Source: BP-191 sp035940575 (GTDB taxonomy: Bacteria; Actinomycetota; Actinomycetes; BP-191). Taken from it: DNA of 56,444 bases. Numbering within the stretch: position 1 is the stretch's first letter; each line of letters starts with the position of its first letter. The stretch spans positions 1-56,444 of the forward strand of contig DASZER010000025.1 of the NCBI GenBank assembly GCA_035940575.1, given 5' to 3'. A program made the position numbers and the translations under genes. Of the stretch, positions 8,131 to 16,440 are shown in pieces. A model generated the notes under the pieces. The model made no database searches, was not told where the DNA came from, and worked only from the letters and a program-made list of their open reading frames with translations.

Positions 8131-8940
8131 ATGACGGTCTGGATCGGCACGTCGGGGTGGCAGTACCGCGACTGGCGCGGCCCGGTCTACCCGCCGAAGC
8201 TCGCGCAGGCGAAGTGGCTCGAGCACTACGTGACGCTGTTCGACACGGTCGAGGTCAACAACGCGTTCTACCGGCTGCCGACCGCCGAGGCGTTCGCGGG
8301 GTGGCGGACGCGGACGCCCGACCACTTCGTCGTGACGGTGAAGGCGAGCCGCTACCTCACGCACATCAAGCGGCTGAAGGAGTCGAAGGACTCGGTCGAG
8401 CTGTTCGTGGACCGCGCGAAGCACCTGGAACGCAAGATCGGTCCGATCCTCGTGCAGCTCCCGCCCAAGTTCCAGGTGCAGCCCGAACGCCTCGACGAGA
8501 CGCTCGGCCACTTCGACCGGTTCGGCCTGCGGGTCGCGGTCGAGGTGCGGGACCCGTCGTGGATGGTGGACGAGATCAAGGACGTCCTGACGCGGCACAA
8601 CGCCGCCTCCGTCTGGGCCGACCGCCGCGAACGCGTGATCACCCCGCTGTGGCGCACGGCCGACTGGGGCTACGTCCGCTTCCACGAGGGCGTCGCGGAG
8701 TGGCCCTGCTACACGCGCCCTACGCTGCGGGCCTGGGCCGAACGCATCGCGGCGAGCCATGCGAGCGACGACGACGTCTGGGTCTACTTCAACAACGACC
8801 CGCACGGCTGCGCGGTCTACGACGCCGCCGTCTTCGCGATCGAGTGCCGGAGCATCGGCCTCGAGGTGACGCACGTCCCCGCTCCCGAGGATCATGAGCC
8901 CGTGCACCCGCAGCCCGAGCCGGCCGACACGACCGCGTGA
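8131..8940 (+). CDS. DUF72 domain-containing protein (YecE-like)
   Basis: A 269-residue TIM-barrel-like protein of the DUF72/COG1801 family, whose biochemical role is unknown. It has the family opening VWIGTSGWQYRDWRG, the EVNNAFYRLP segment and KASRYLTHIKRLK around residue 72, and YVRFHEGVAEWPCY later. YFNNDPHGCAV near residue 215 is the usual C-terminal landmark. The ATG at 8131 is divergent from udgX across 43 bp. Its stop overlaps the next start (GTGA), indicating coupling with the oxidoreductase downstream. Confidence 0.9.
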   Translation: MTVWIGTSGWQYRDWRGPVYPPKLAQAKWLEHYVTLFDTVEVNNAFYRLPTAEAFAGWRTRTPDHFVVTVKASRYLTHIKRLKESKDSVELFVDRAKHLERKIGPILVQLPPKFQVQPERLDETLGHFDRFGLRVAVEVRDPSWMVDEIKDVLTRHNAASVWADRRERVITPLWRTADWGYVRFHEGVAEWPCYTRPTLRAWAERIAASHASDDDVWVYFNNDPHGCAVYDAAVFAIECRSIGLEVTHVPAPEDHEPVHPQPEPADTTA

Positions 8941-10355
8941 CGTACGACGCCGTCGTCGTCGGCAGCGGCCCCAACGGCCTCGCCGCCGCGATCACGCTCG
9001 CCGCGGCGGGCCGCCACGTCCACGTGGTCGAGGCCGAGGACACGCCCGGCGGCGGCACGCGCTCCGCCGAGCTGACGCTGCCCGGCTTCGTGCACGACGT
9101 CTGCTCGACCATCCAGCCGCTGCTGCTCGCGTCGCCGTTCTTCCGCGCGCTGCCGCTCGCCGACCTCGGCGTCGAGCTGGTGCACCCCGAGATCCCGTAC
9201 GCGCACCCGCTCCCGGACGGCCGCGCGGGCGTCCTGCGGCGCGACGTCATGGAGACGGCAGAGGCGCTCGGCGACGACAAGGCGGCGTACGTCCGCCTGA
9301 TGCGGCCGCTGGTCGAGCACTGGCAGGACGTCGTGGCCGACACCCTCAAGCCGCTACGCCCCCCGCGCCACCCGCTCACGATGGCGCGCTTCGGGCTCAA
9401 GGCCGTCCAGTCGGCGGCGGGCCTGGCGCGGACGCGCTTCGTCACCGACGAGGCGCAGTCGCTCGTGTCCGGCGCGGCCGCCCACTCGATGCTCCCGCTC
9501 GACCGCTCGCCGACGGCGGGCGTCGCGCTGATGCTCGCGATGCTCGCGCACGCCGTCGGCTGGCCCGCCGTCAGGGGCGGCAGCCAGGTGCTCGCGGACG
9601 CGCTCGTGAAGGACCTCGAACGGCTCGGCGGCACGATCACGCTCGGCACCAGGGTCGAGGACGCGAGCCAGGTGCCGAGGGCGAAGGCGGTGCTGTTCGA
9701 CGTCACGCCGAGCCAGCTCGTCGCGATCGCCGGCGACCGCCTGCCGGGCCGCTACCGCAACGCCCTGACGCGCTACCGCTACGGCCCCGGCATCTTCAAG
9801 GTCGACTGGGCGCTCGACGGCCCGATCCCGTGGACGAACGCCGACGTCGCCAGGGCGGGCACGGTCCACGTAGGCGGGACGCTGGAGGAGGTCGCCGCCG
9901 CCGAACGCGCGCCGCACGACGGCGCGCACGCCGACAAGCCGTACGTGCTGCTCGTCCAGCAGACGGTGTTCGACCGCAGCCGCGCGCCCGCGGGGAAGCA
10001 CACGGCGTGGGCGTACTGCCACGTGCCGCACGGCTCGACGGTCGACATGACCGACGCGATCGAGCGGCAGGTCGAACGGTTCGCCCCCGGCTTCCGCGAC
10101 CTCGTCCTGGCGAGGAGCACGCGCGACAGCGAGCAGGTGCAGCGGCACAACGCGAACTACGTCGGCGGCGACATCAACGGCGGCGTGCAGGACCTCCGCC
10201 AGCAGTTCTTCAGGCCGGTCGCGCGGTGGACGCCGTACCGCACGCCGGTGAAGGGCGTGTACCTCTGCTCGTCGTCCACGCCGCCCGGCGGCGGCGTGCA
10301 CGGCATGTGCGGGTACTGGGCGGCGAAGGCCGCGCTGCGCCGCGAGCTGCGCTAG
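8937..10355 (+). CDS. Phytoene-dehydrogenase-like FAD oxidoreductase
   Basis: NAD(P)/FAD-dependent oxidoreductase of the COG1233 group, 472 residues. The Rossmann FAD motif is at the very N-terminus (VVVGSGPNGLAAAITLA, residues 6-22), followed by VVEAEDTPGGGTRS. The C-terminal flavin segment is GGDINGGVQDLRQQF with YLCSSSTPPGGGVHG. Actinomycete relatives are annotated as phytoene or amine oxidoreductases, and no carotenoid gene is adjacent, so the substrate is unknown. The GTG overlaps the DUF72 stop. It converges on DUF1206 with a 3-bp gap. Confidence 0.87.
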   Translation: MTYDAVVVGSGPNGLAAAITLAAAGRHVHVVEAEDTPGGGTRSAELTLPGFVHDVCSTIQPLLLASPFFRALPLADLGVELVHPEIPYAHPLPDGRAGVLRRDVMETAEALGDDKAAYVRLMRPLVEHWQDVVADTLKPLRPPRHPLTMARFGLKAVQSAAGLARTRFVTDEAQSLVSGAAAHSMLPLDRSPTAGVALMLAMLAHAVGWPAVRGGSQVLADALVKDLERLGGTITLGTRVEDASQVPRAKAVLFDVTPSQLVAIAGDRLPGRYRNALTRYRYGPGIFKVDWALDGPIPWTNADVARAGTVHVGGTLEEVAAAERAPHDGAHADKPYVLLVQQTVFDRSRAPAGKHTAWAYCHVPHGSTVDMTDAIERQVERFAPGFRDLVLARSTRDSEQVQRHNANYVGGDINGGVQDLRQQFFRPVARWTPYRTPVKGVYLCSSSTPPGGGVHGMCGYWAAKAALRRELR

Positions 10356-10358
10356 CGG

Positions 10359-11171
10359 CTACGAATCGAGCACCGTGCGGTAGCGCGACTCCACGAAGCA
10401 CCACAGCCCGAACGACACGAGCCCAGCCGCGACCACGAGCAGCAGCGGCCGGCCGTACGGCGCCCGCGCCAGCGACCGCAGCGACGCGTCGAGTCCCTGC
10501 GCCTTCTTGGCGTCGTACGTCACCGCGGCCTGCACGACGAAGAACCCCACCAGCGAGAACGCCACCCCGCGCGCGACGAGCCCGAACACCGCGAGGCCGA
10601 ACACCCACGGCCGCGCCTCCTTGGCGAGCTCGTGCTCCTTGAGGTGCTTGCGGAACCGGCCCGAGACGCCGCGGTAGACGTTGAACAGGCCCGCGGCGAC
10701 CAGCGCGACGCCGAACGCCGCCACGATCCAGCGCCCGAGCGGCCAGCCGAGGACGCGGGAGGCGATGCCCATGTGCTTGTGGTTGGCGCTCTCGGACTCG
10801 CGCGTGAGGACGTACTCCGCGGTCGTGATCGCGAAGCCGGTGTAGAGCGCGGCCTTCGCGAGCGCGGCGCCGCGCCCGGGCCAGCCCTTGTCGCCGGGGC
10901 GGACCGTCGCCTCCAGCACGCGCCAGAGGGCGTAGCCGGCGAAGCCGACCGCCACCGCGGCGAGCGCGATGCGGCCGAGCCCGTGGTCGCCGATGACGCG
11001 CAGCGCACCCTGGCGGTCGGCCTCGGCGCGGGAGCCGCGGGCGATGTTCGCGGCGAGGATCGCCACGACGACGTAGAGGACGCCGCGGCCCAGCAGCCCC
11101 AGCCGCGCGAGCCGTTGGACGCCGTCGCTGCCTGCCGCCTTGCGCGCGCCCCGCCCTGCCGCCGTTGCCAT
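10359..11171 (-). CDS. DUF1206 membrane protein
   Basis: A 270-residue integral membrane protein made of three DUF1206 repeats, each a pair of transmembrane helices (first repeat about residues 25-95, second 110-180, third 200-262). Each repeat begins with a LARxGLLGRGVLY- or VARGVAFSLVGF-like segment and has the AxxxGFAGYALWR- or SFGLWCFVESRYR-like second helix. Function is unknown. The ATG at 11171 (MATAAG) is used; the frame stays open upstream but only into low-complexity sequence. It is divergent from the precursor-peptide array. Confidence 0.85.
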   Translation of the reverse strand: MATAAGRGARKAAGSDGVQRLARLGLLGRGVLYVVVAILAANIARGSRAEADRQGALRVIGDHGLGRIALAAVAVGFAGYALWRVLEATVRPGDKGWPGRGAALAKAALYTGFAITTAEYVLTRESESANHKHMGIASRVLGWPLGRWIVAAFGVALVAAGLFNVYRGVSGRFRKHLKEHELAKEARPWVFGLAVFGLVARGVAFSLVGFFVVQAAVTYDAKKAQGLDASLRSLARAPYGRPLLLVVAAGLVSFGLWCFVESRYRTVLDS

Positions 11172-11200
11172 GGCCGCAGGCCTACCCGTTGGAGGGACCC

Positions 11201-11229
11201 GTGACGCAAGGGTCGAATAAGGGCACACT
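11201..11229 (+). promoter_or_regulatory. Candidate promoter of the six-peptide array
   Basis: GTGACG (11201-11206) and CACACT (11224-11229) are separated by exactly 17 bases. The layout resembles the TTGACG-N17-TACC(A/C)T promoters of the two peptide genes at 40887 and 41388, but with a weaker -10. This leaves a leader of about 50 nt before the first ATG at 11285. Confidence 0.4.
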
Positions 11230-11284
11230 GGACATCCCCTCACCCGCCGGCGCGCGCGCCGCGCCGCGTCCCCAGGAGCCCCTC

Positions 11285-11464
11285 ATGAACCGACGCCTGT
11301 CCCTGAAGTCCGAGTACGTCGCCGAGCTCACCCACGACGAGCTCGCCGTCGTCGTCGCGGCCCTGCCCACCCAGTTCTGCACCGGTGCGTACCGCACGAT
11401 CAACGTGCAGGAGTGCCTGACGCTGGTGACGGACCTGTTCACCGGCACGACCACCACCGGCTGA
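11285..11464 (+). CDS. RiPP-type precursor peptide 1 of tandem array
   Basis: A 59-residue peptide, first of six tandem paralogues. The leader begins MNRRLSLKSEYVAELTHDEL and ends AVVVAA, keeping the double-glycine-leader pattern (L-12, L-7, V-4) but with Ala-Ala at the cleavage position. The core has cysteines in TQFCTGAY and QECLTL and ends FTGTTTTG. It is the most divergent member, with TGAYRTINVQEC where others have a TGxYP...PC block. The Shine-Dalgarno AGGAG lies 9 bases before the ATG. Cys plus many Thr suggests a lanthipeptide-like substrate, but no modifying enzyme is adjacent. Confidence 0.75.
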   Translation: MNRRLSLKSEYVAELTHDELAVVVAALPTQFCTGAYRTINVQECLTLVTDLFTGTTTTG

Positions 11465-11490
11465 ACCCCCAACCCCCTCAAGGAGCACTC

Positions 11491-11676
11491 ATGAAGCGCC
11501 GCCTCGCCCTCAACTCCGAGTACCTGTCCGACCTCAGCAGCGACGAGATGTCGAACGTCTTCGCCGGCGCCACCCGGACCGGCGTCTACCCGACGTTCGA
11601 CCGCCCGTGCCCGACCCTCCAGGTCGAGTGCCCCACGCTCGACGGCTGCTTCACCGGCACCACCTCCACCTCCTGA
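11491..11676 (+). CDS. RiPP-type precursor peptide 2 of tandem array
   Basis: A 61-residue paralogue. The leader is MKRRLALNSEYLSDLSSDEM followed by SNVFAG (L-12, M-7, V-4, AG end). The core holds TGVYPTFDRPC, then VECPTL, DGCFTGT and a short Ser/Thr tail, giving three cysteines. It is separated from peptide 1 by 26 bp containing an AAGGAG Shine-Dalgarno sequence. The YPT...PC and CFTGT blocks recur in peptides 3 and 4. Confidence 0.78.
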   Translation: MKRRLALNSEYLSDLSSDEMSNVFAGATRTGVYPTFDRPCPTLQVECPTLDGCFTGTTSTS

Positions 11677-11704
11677 CCCCCTCACCCCTTACGGAGCCCC
11701 CCTC

Positions 11705-11911
11705 ATGAAGCGCCTGTCCCTGCGCAGCGAGTACCTGCGCGAGCTGTCGAGCACCGAGCTGGCGTCCGTCGCCGCGGCCGACGGCCTGCTCACCGGCATC
11801 TACCCGACGCTGAACACGCCCTGCAACACCGACCTCGTCTGTATCGAGGTGGCGCAGCTCCCGACCCGTGACTGCTTCACGGGCACCCCCGCCCCCACCC
11901 TGTTCTGCTAG
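11705..11911 (+). CDS. RiPP-type precursor peptide 3 of tandem array
   Basis: A 68-residue paralogue. The leader is MKRLSLRSEYLRELSSTELA ending SVAAA. The core is rich in Cys, Thr and Pro: LTGIYPTLNTPCNTD, LVC, RDCFTGT, and a C-terminal LFC. Its block YPTLNTPCNTD is identical to that of peptide 4. ACGGAG precedes the ATG. The terminal cysteine is shared with peptide 4. Confidence 0.78.
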   Translation: MKRLSLRSEYLRELSSTELASVAAADGLLTGIYPTLNTPCNTDLVCIEVAQLPTRDCFTGTPAPTLFC

Positions 11912-11927
11912 ATCCCAGGAGAGCCCG

Positions 11928-12146
11928 ATGAAGCGCCGCCTCGCGCTGCACAGCGAGTACCTGTCCGACCTGTCGACCACCGAGCTCGCGTCCGTCGCGG
12001 GCGGGATCCAGTCCGACGGGTGCATGACCGGCGTCTACCCGACGCTCAACACGCCCTGCAACACCGACAAGGTGTGCCTCGCCGTCGACCGGATCCCCTC
12101 GTACGACTGCTTCACCGGCACGAGCGCGCACACCGCCGTCTGCTAG
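11928..12146 (+). CDS. RiPP-type precursor peptide 4 of tandem array
   Basis: A 72-residue paralogue with the cleanest double-glycine leader of the set: MKRRLALHSEYLSDLSTTEL then ASVAGG (L-12, L-7, V-4, G-2, G-1). The core includes DGCMTGVYPTLNTPCNTD, VCLAVDR, YDCFTGT and a terminal AVC, five cysteines in all. The stretch from TG.YPT to CFTGT is nearly superposable on peptide 3, which indicates recent duplication. CAGGAG lies upstream of the ATG. Confidence 0.8.
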   Translation: MKRRLALHSEYLSDLSTTELASVAGGIQSDGCMTGVYPTLNTPCNTDKVCLAVDRIPSYDCFTGTSAHTAVC

Positions 12147-12160
12147 CAAGGAGCCCCCTC

Positions 12161-12355
12161 ATGAAGCGCACCCTCTCGCTGCGCGGCGAGCACCTCGCCG
12201 AGCTCACGCCGGCCGAGCTCGCCTCGGTCGACGGCGCGGCGCAGCAGACCCTCCAGGGCTGCATCGCGTTGACGTTCGACGCGTGCGACCGCCTGTCGAT
12301 CACCTGCCTGACCGGCTACTACCCGAGCCTCAACGCCCCCTGCACGACCCCCTGA
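12161..12355 (+). CDS. RiPP-type precursor peptide 5 of tandem array
   Basis: A 64-residue paralogue. The leader is MKRTLSLRGEHLAELTPAEL then ASVDGA (Gly-Ala end). In the core the conserved block is moved to the C-terminus (CLTGYYPSLNAPCTTP). A different Cys segment, QGCIALTFDACDRLS, occupies the front. AAGGAG precedes the ATG. The rearranged order makes it a natural variant of the shared scaffold. Confidence 0.78.
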   Translation: MKRTLSLRGEHLAELTPAELASVDGAAQQTLQGCIALTFDACDRLSITCLTGYYPSLNAPCTTP

Positions 12356-12366
12356 CAAGGAGACAG

Positions 12367-12588
12367 ATGAAGCGCCGTCTCACCCTCAAGAGCGAGCACC
12401 TGACCGAGCTCACGTCCGCCGAGATGGCGGCCGTCGCCGGCGCGTACAAGGAACTCCAGACGGGCGAGTGCTTCACCGGCATCTACCCGAGCATCAACTG
12501 GCCGTGCCCGACGATCCAGGCGAACTGCCCGAGCGTCCAGGCCTGTGTCGCGATCGAGTACACGGTGCTCTGCACGACCGAGCGCTAG
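12367..12588 (+). CDS. RiPP-type precursor peptide 6 of tandem array
   Basis: A 73-residue paralogue, last of the array. The leader is MKRRLTLKSEHLTELTSAEM then AAVAGA. The core is ECFTGIYPSINWPCPT, QANCPSV, QACVAIEY and ends VLCTTER, five cysteines. AAGGAG lies 6 bases before the ATG. A strong hairpin begins 13 bases after the stop. All six members share leader positions M-K-R and the (S/G)E(Y/H)L motif near residue 9, which marks them as one family. Confidence 0.8.
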   Translation: MKRRLTLKSEHLTELTSAEMAAVAGAYKELQTGECFTGIYPSINWPCPTIQANCPSVQACVAIEYTVLCTTER

Positions 12589-12601
12589 CACGCCGTACGC
12601 A

Positions 12602-12640
12602 CGACGAGGCCCCCGGGGTACGCACCCGGGGGCCTCGTCG
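12602..12640 (+). terminator. Terminator hairpin after the peptide array
   Basis: A perfect 16-bp inverted repeat: CGACGAGGCCCCCGGG at 12602-12617 and its complement at 12625-12640, with a 7-nt loop. There is no T-run. It lies between convergent transcription units and could also stop the zinc dehydrogenase transcript from the other side. Confidence 0.85.
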
Positions 12641-12653
12641 CGTCCGCGAGCCG

Positions 12654-13823
12654 TTACGGCGTCAGGACGATCTTGTTGCACTCGTCGAGCTTGTCGCGGA
12701 AGATCCGGTACCCCTCCGGCGTGTCGGACAGCCGCATGCGGTGCGAGATCACGAACGACGGGTCGATGTCGCCGTTGCGGATGCGGTCGTAGAGAGGCCG
12801 CAGGTACCTGTGCACGTGGCACTGGCCCGCCTTGATCGTGAGCGACCTGTTGATGACCGCGTGCATGGGGAACTTGTCCACGAACCCGCCGTACACGCCC
12901 ACCACCGACACCGTGCCGCCGTTGCGGACGGCGAGGATCGCCTCGCGCAGCGCGTGCGGGCGGTCGAACTCCTGGCGTGCCATCTGCTTGCCGCGGTCGT
13001 ACGCGTGCACGGCGCCGACGGCGTGGTGCGCCTCCATGCCGACCGCGTCGATGACGGCGTCCGGACCCCGCCCGCCGGTCATCTCGCGCAGCGCCTCGAG
13101 GACGTCCACGTCCTCGTAGTTCAACGTCTCCGCGCCGGCCTTGCGCGCGTACGCGAGCCGGTACTCGAACCGGTCGATCGCGATGACGCGCTCCGCGCCG
13201 AGCAGGTACGCGCTCGCGACGGCGAACTGGCCGACGGGACCCGCGCCCCAGACGGCGATCGTCTCGCCGCCCTTGATGTCGCACATCTCCGCGCCCATGA
13301 AGCCGGTCGGGAAGATGTCCGTCAGGAACAGCACCTGCTCGTCCGTCAGGTCGTCCTCGACCTTGAACGGGCCCACGTCGGCGAACGGCACGCGGACGTA
13401 CTCCGCCTGCCCGCCCGCGAAGCCGCCCAGCATGTGCGAGTAGCCGAAGATGCCGGCGGGGGAGTGGCCCATGAGCTTCTCGGCGACGGCGGCGTTCGGG
13501 TTGGAGTTCTCGCAGATCGAGTACGCCTCGTTGCGACACGCGTTGCACGCGCCGCAGGCGATCGGGAACGGCACCACGACGCGGTCGCCCACGCGGAGGT
13601 TGCCGACGCCGGAGCCGACCTCGACGACCTCGCCCATGAACTCGTGACCGAGGATGTCGCCGCGGCGCATCGTGGGGATGAAGCCGCTGTAGATGTGCAG
13701 GTCCGACCCGCAGATCGCGGTGGAGGTGATCCTCACGATCGCGTCGCGGTCGTTGAGGATCGTCGGGTCGGGGACCTTCTCGACCTTGATCTTGCTCTTG
13801 CCTTCCCAGCAGGCTGCACGCAT
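12654..13823 (-). CDS. Zinc-dependent alcohol dehydrogenase (formaldehyde dehydrogenase-like)
   Basis: Medium-chain dehydrogenase, 389 residues, of the type that includes glutathione-independent formaldehyde dehydrogenase; the true substrate is unknown. Catalytic-zinc residues lie in TAICGSDLHIY and ILGHEFMGEVVEVG. The structural-zinc cysteines are in ACGACNACRNEAYSIC. The NAD-binding motif is VWGAGPVGQFA. The ATG at 13823 begins MRAACWEGKSKI, typical of the family. The SRPBCC gene lies immediately upstream (11-bp gap), so the two are probably one operon, a pairing often seen in actinomycetes. Confidence 0.9.
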   Translation of the reverse strand: MRAACWEGKSKIKVEKVPDPTILNDRDAIVRITSTAICGSDLHIYSGFIPTMRRGDILGHEFMGEVVEVGSGVGNLRVGDRVVVPFPIACGACNACRNEAYSICENSNPNAAVAEKLMGHSPAGIFGYSHMLGGFAGGQAEYVRVPFADVGPFKVEDDLTDEQVLFLTDIFPTGFMGAEMCDIKGGETIAVWGAGPVGQFAVASAYLLGAERVIAIDRFEYRLAYARKAGAETLNYEDVDVLEALREMTGGRGPDAVIDAVGMEAHHAVGAVHAYDRGKQMARQEFDRPHALREAILAVRNGGTVSVVGVYGGFVDKFPMHAVINRSLTIKAGQCHVHRYLRPLYDRIRNGDIDPSFVISHRMRLSDTPEGYRIFRDKLDECNKIVLTP

Positions 13824-13834
13824 CGTTGGTCTCC

Positions 13835-14761
13835 TTATCGGACGCCGGCCGGCTGGGCCACGTTCTGGGTGAGCATGCGGCCCGCGCGGGTGCCCTCGGG
13901 CGTGCCGTCGGAGCGCAGCACCTCGCCCGTCTCCATCACCTGCTTGAACCGTCGCAGGTCGTCGCGGACCTGCTGCTCGGGGTTCTCGCCGAACAGCAGC
14001 GCGACCGCGCGCCCGACGACGCCGCCGGGCACCTCGACCGTGAGCTCGACGCGCACCTCGGTGCCGCGGTCGCCAGGGGCGTCGGCGAAGCGGACGACGC
14101 CGGAGTTCGGCGCGGTGGCGCCGGGCACCGACCGCCACGCGATGGCGCGGCCGGGCGTGTCGTCGGTGACCTCGGCGTCCCACGTGACCTTCTTGCCGGC
14201 GGGGCCCGTAGCGGTCCAGCGCGAGCGGCCGGCGCCCGTGGCCTCGACGGACTCGAGGTGGGTCATGAACGACGGGAGGTTCGAGAGCTGCCGCCAGAAG
14301 CGGTAGACCTCCTGGCGCGGCTTGTTGACGGTGATCGTCGCGGCGAACGACTGCGGCCCGCCCGCGACGCGCCCGGCGCGGCGCTCCTTCACGGTCGCGA
14401 CGACGTCGAGCGCGGTGATGCCCGCGACGGCGGCGGTCGCGAGCGTCGTACGGCGTCGGCGCGCGCCGCTGCGCCCGCGCAGCGCGACCCCGAGGACCGC
14501 GAGGTCCATCGCGTCGCCGAGGACGCGCGTGGTCGCCCACGTGCCGCGGCGCTTCTTGCTGCCGAGCAGGCCGGCGGCGTGCAGGAGCTCGCGCGCGCCG
14601 ACGGCGAGGATCACCGGGTGCGCGGCGGGGGAGTCGTCGACGCCCGCCGCCTTGGCGACGCGGCGGGGCATCGCGAGCTGCGCGGCGCCGAGGCCGAGGC
14701 TGGCGACGCCGAGGGCGCGGGCGAGGCGTGGGGCGCCTCGGGAGTCGGGGCTGCGTGACAC
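13835..14761 (-). CDS. SRPBCC family protein with N-terminal membrane segments
   Basis: A 308-residue protein. The first ~130 residues contain hydrophobic stretches (LARALGVASLGLGAAQLAM; LATAAVAGITALDVVATV). The second half is an SRPBCC (START-like, polyketide_cyc2) ligand-binding domain beginning ATITVNKPRQEVYRFWRQL, with WTATGPAGKKVTWDAEV. The ligand is unknown. The GTG at 14761 follows GGAGG by 7 bases. It is probably co-transcribed with the dehydrogenase downstream. Confidence 0.82.
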   Translation of the reverse strand: MSRSPDSRGAPRLARALGVASLGLGAAQLAMPRRVAKAAGVDDSPAAHPVILAVGARELLHAAGLLGSKKRRGTWATTRVLGDAMDLAVLGVALRGRSGARRRRTTLATAAVAGITALDVVATVKERRAGRVAGGPQSFAATITVNKPRQEVYRFWRQLSNLPSFMTHLESVEATGAGRSRWTATGPAGKKVTWDAEVTDDTPGRAIAWRSVPGATAPNSGVVRFADAPGDRGTEVRVELTVEVPGGVVGRAVALLFGENPEQQVRDDLRRFKQVMETGEVLRSDGTPEGTRAGRMLTQNVAQPAGVR

Positions 14762-14834
14762 GGAACGTCCTCCAACGAGTCGAGGTCTCGTCCCGCGCCT
14801 ACCCCTCGATCCGTTGATCACGCCCCGGACACGC

Positions 14835-14871
14835 CGCGTCCCCGCCACCAGGGATCGGCGGCGGGGACGCG
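14835..14871 (-). terminator. Terminator hairpin after the Asp-box protein gene
   Basis: A 12-bp perfect inverted repeat: CGCGTCCCCGCC at 14835-14846 pairs with 14860-14871, with a 13-nt loop. It follows the stop at 14887 on the minus strand and precedes the SRPBCC gene. Confidence 0.75.
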
Positions 14872-14886
14872 GAGGCGTTCTTGGGA

Positions 14887-16440
14887 CTAGCGGCGCTCCG
14901 CCGCGAGGTACGGCGCGCGGCCGCGCAGCGCGGGGCCCGACACCTGGCGGATGGCGACGCCCTGCATGTCGGACGCGGCACCGTCGGACGGCGAGATCGC
15001 ATCGCCGTTGGCGCCCTTGACCTGCTTCTTGTTGCACTGGTCGCGAGCGGTGCACGTGTCGACGGCGGTGGCCCACACGCGGCCCTGGTCCAGCGGCGAG
15101 ACGACGATGTCGAGGAAGTCGTACATGTTGCCGCAGCGGCCGTTGCAGTTGCCGCGGTGGATCGGGTCGTACGGGTTGTTCGTGATGTTGGACAGGAACA
15201 GCGGCTTCGACGACAGCGCGTTGGTCGAGACGACGACGTAGGAGTTCCACGGCCTGCTCAGGTCGGTGGAGCGCTCGTTGCCGTCGCCCACGGCCGTCGA
15301 GCCGGGGAACGTGATCGCGATGCGGCCGGGGTCGCCGGCGTCGATCGTCGGCCAGTTGACCTCGCGCACGCCGGGCGGCGCGATCATCATCGCCGGGCCC
15401 CACGTCTTGCCCGCGTCGCGCGAGACCGACAGGTAGGGCAGGCGGTGGATGTCGTCCCACCACGTGTAGTAGACGTTGTCGGCCGCGTCGACGGCGACCG
15501 AGGTCTGCACGAACGACGCGCCCACGCCCGGCGACACGATCGTCGAGCGCCAGGTCAGGCCGCCGTCCTCGGACACCGCGACCGTCGGGTCGAGGCAGCG
15601 CCCCTGGGGCAGGTAGATGCGGCCCTTGGAGTCGGTGACCCCGTGGCCGTGGAGGCTGCCGCAGACGCCGAAGTTCTTGCCGCCCGGCTGGTAGCCGCCG
15701 GGGAACGGGAACGTGCCGGTCTGCGTGAACGTGCGCCCGCCGTCGCGGCTGGCGGCGCACGTCGCCTCGGCGACGCTGTTGATGCAGTAGTAGACGATCC
15801 GCGGGAACGCCGGGTCGATCGGGATCATCGACGGGTTGCCGACCGGCGGCGGGCCGGTGAACAGCGTCTGGTGGTCGTTGACGCCCGCGCTCGTGAGCGG
15901 GTTTGTCTGCCACGTCTCGCCGCTGTCGTCGGAGGTCGACAGGATCGAGCCGGCGCCGAGCAGGTCGATGTTGAAGATGCGTCCCGTGACCTTGTCGACG
16001 AACAGGTACGGGTCGAGCGACACCGGGTGCGCGTCCTGGTTGGCGAGCTTCGGCTGGACGTTGCGCCACGTGCGGCCGCGGTCGCCGGAGCTGAGCAGGA
16101 TCGTGTGCGCCTGCTGGCGCGGCGAGCCGGGGGGCAGCGCGTCGAACGTCGACGCGGGGAAGAACACGCGCCCGCGCTTGTCGACGCCGATCGTCGGCTC
16201 GGCGGCCTCGCGGCCGACATAGTGGGACGTGAACGCGAGCTTGGGCCCGGAGTACCTGACGGGCTTGTTCCTCGGCACGACGTCGGGGTCGTTCTTCTTG
16301 ACGATCGTCGCGTGGTACGCCGCGAAGCCGCCCGGCGCGGCGCCGAGGGCGGCGGCACGCGGGTCGGGGCGGGTGGCGGACGCGGTGGTCGCGGCGGCGA
16401 CGGCCACCGTGAGACCGAGCAGCAGGAGCGGGCGGCGCAT
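14887..16440 (-). CDS. Secreted Asp-box (sialidase-like beta-propeller) protein
   Basis: A 517-residue secreted protein. An N-terminal signal peptide (MRRPLLLLGLTVAVAAATTA, about 22 residues) is followed by a six-bladed-propeller type domain. Asp-box repeats S-x-D-x-G-x-T-W recur: SGDRGRTW, SDDSGETW, SRDGGRTF, SEDGGLTW and SRDAGKTW. I see no clear sialidase active-site set, so it is better called sialidase-like or BNR-repeat protein than an enzyme. The ATG at 16440 has GTGGAGGACAACC before it. The 5' leader is GC-rich and may be structured. A hairpin terminator follows. Confidence 0.85.
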   Translation of the reverse strand: MRRPLLLLGLTVAVAAATTASATRPDPRAAALGAAPGGFAAYHATIVKKNDPDVVPRNKPVRYSGPKLAFTSHYVGREAAEPTIGVDKRGRVFFPASTFDALPPGSPRQQAHTILLSSGDRGRTWRNVQPKLANQDAHPVSLDPYLFVDKVTGRIFNIDLLGAGSILSTSDDSGETWQTNPLTSAGVNDHQTLFTGPPPVGNPSMIPIDPAFPRIVYYCINSVAEATCAASRDGGRTFTQTGTFPFPGGYQPGGKNFGVCGSLHGHGVTDSKGRIYLPQGRCLDPTVAVSEDGGLTWRSTIVSPGVGASFVQTSVAVDAADNVYYTWWDDIHRLPYLSVSRDAGKTWGPAMMIAPPGVREVNWPTIDAGDPGRIAITFPGSTAVGDGNERSTDLSRPWNSYVVVSTNALSSKPLFLSNITNNPYDPIHRGNCNGRCGNMYDFLDIVVSPLDQGRVWATAVDTCTARDQCNKKQVKGANGDAISPSDGAASDMQGVAIRQVSGPALRGRAPYLAAERR

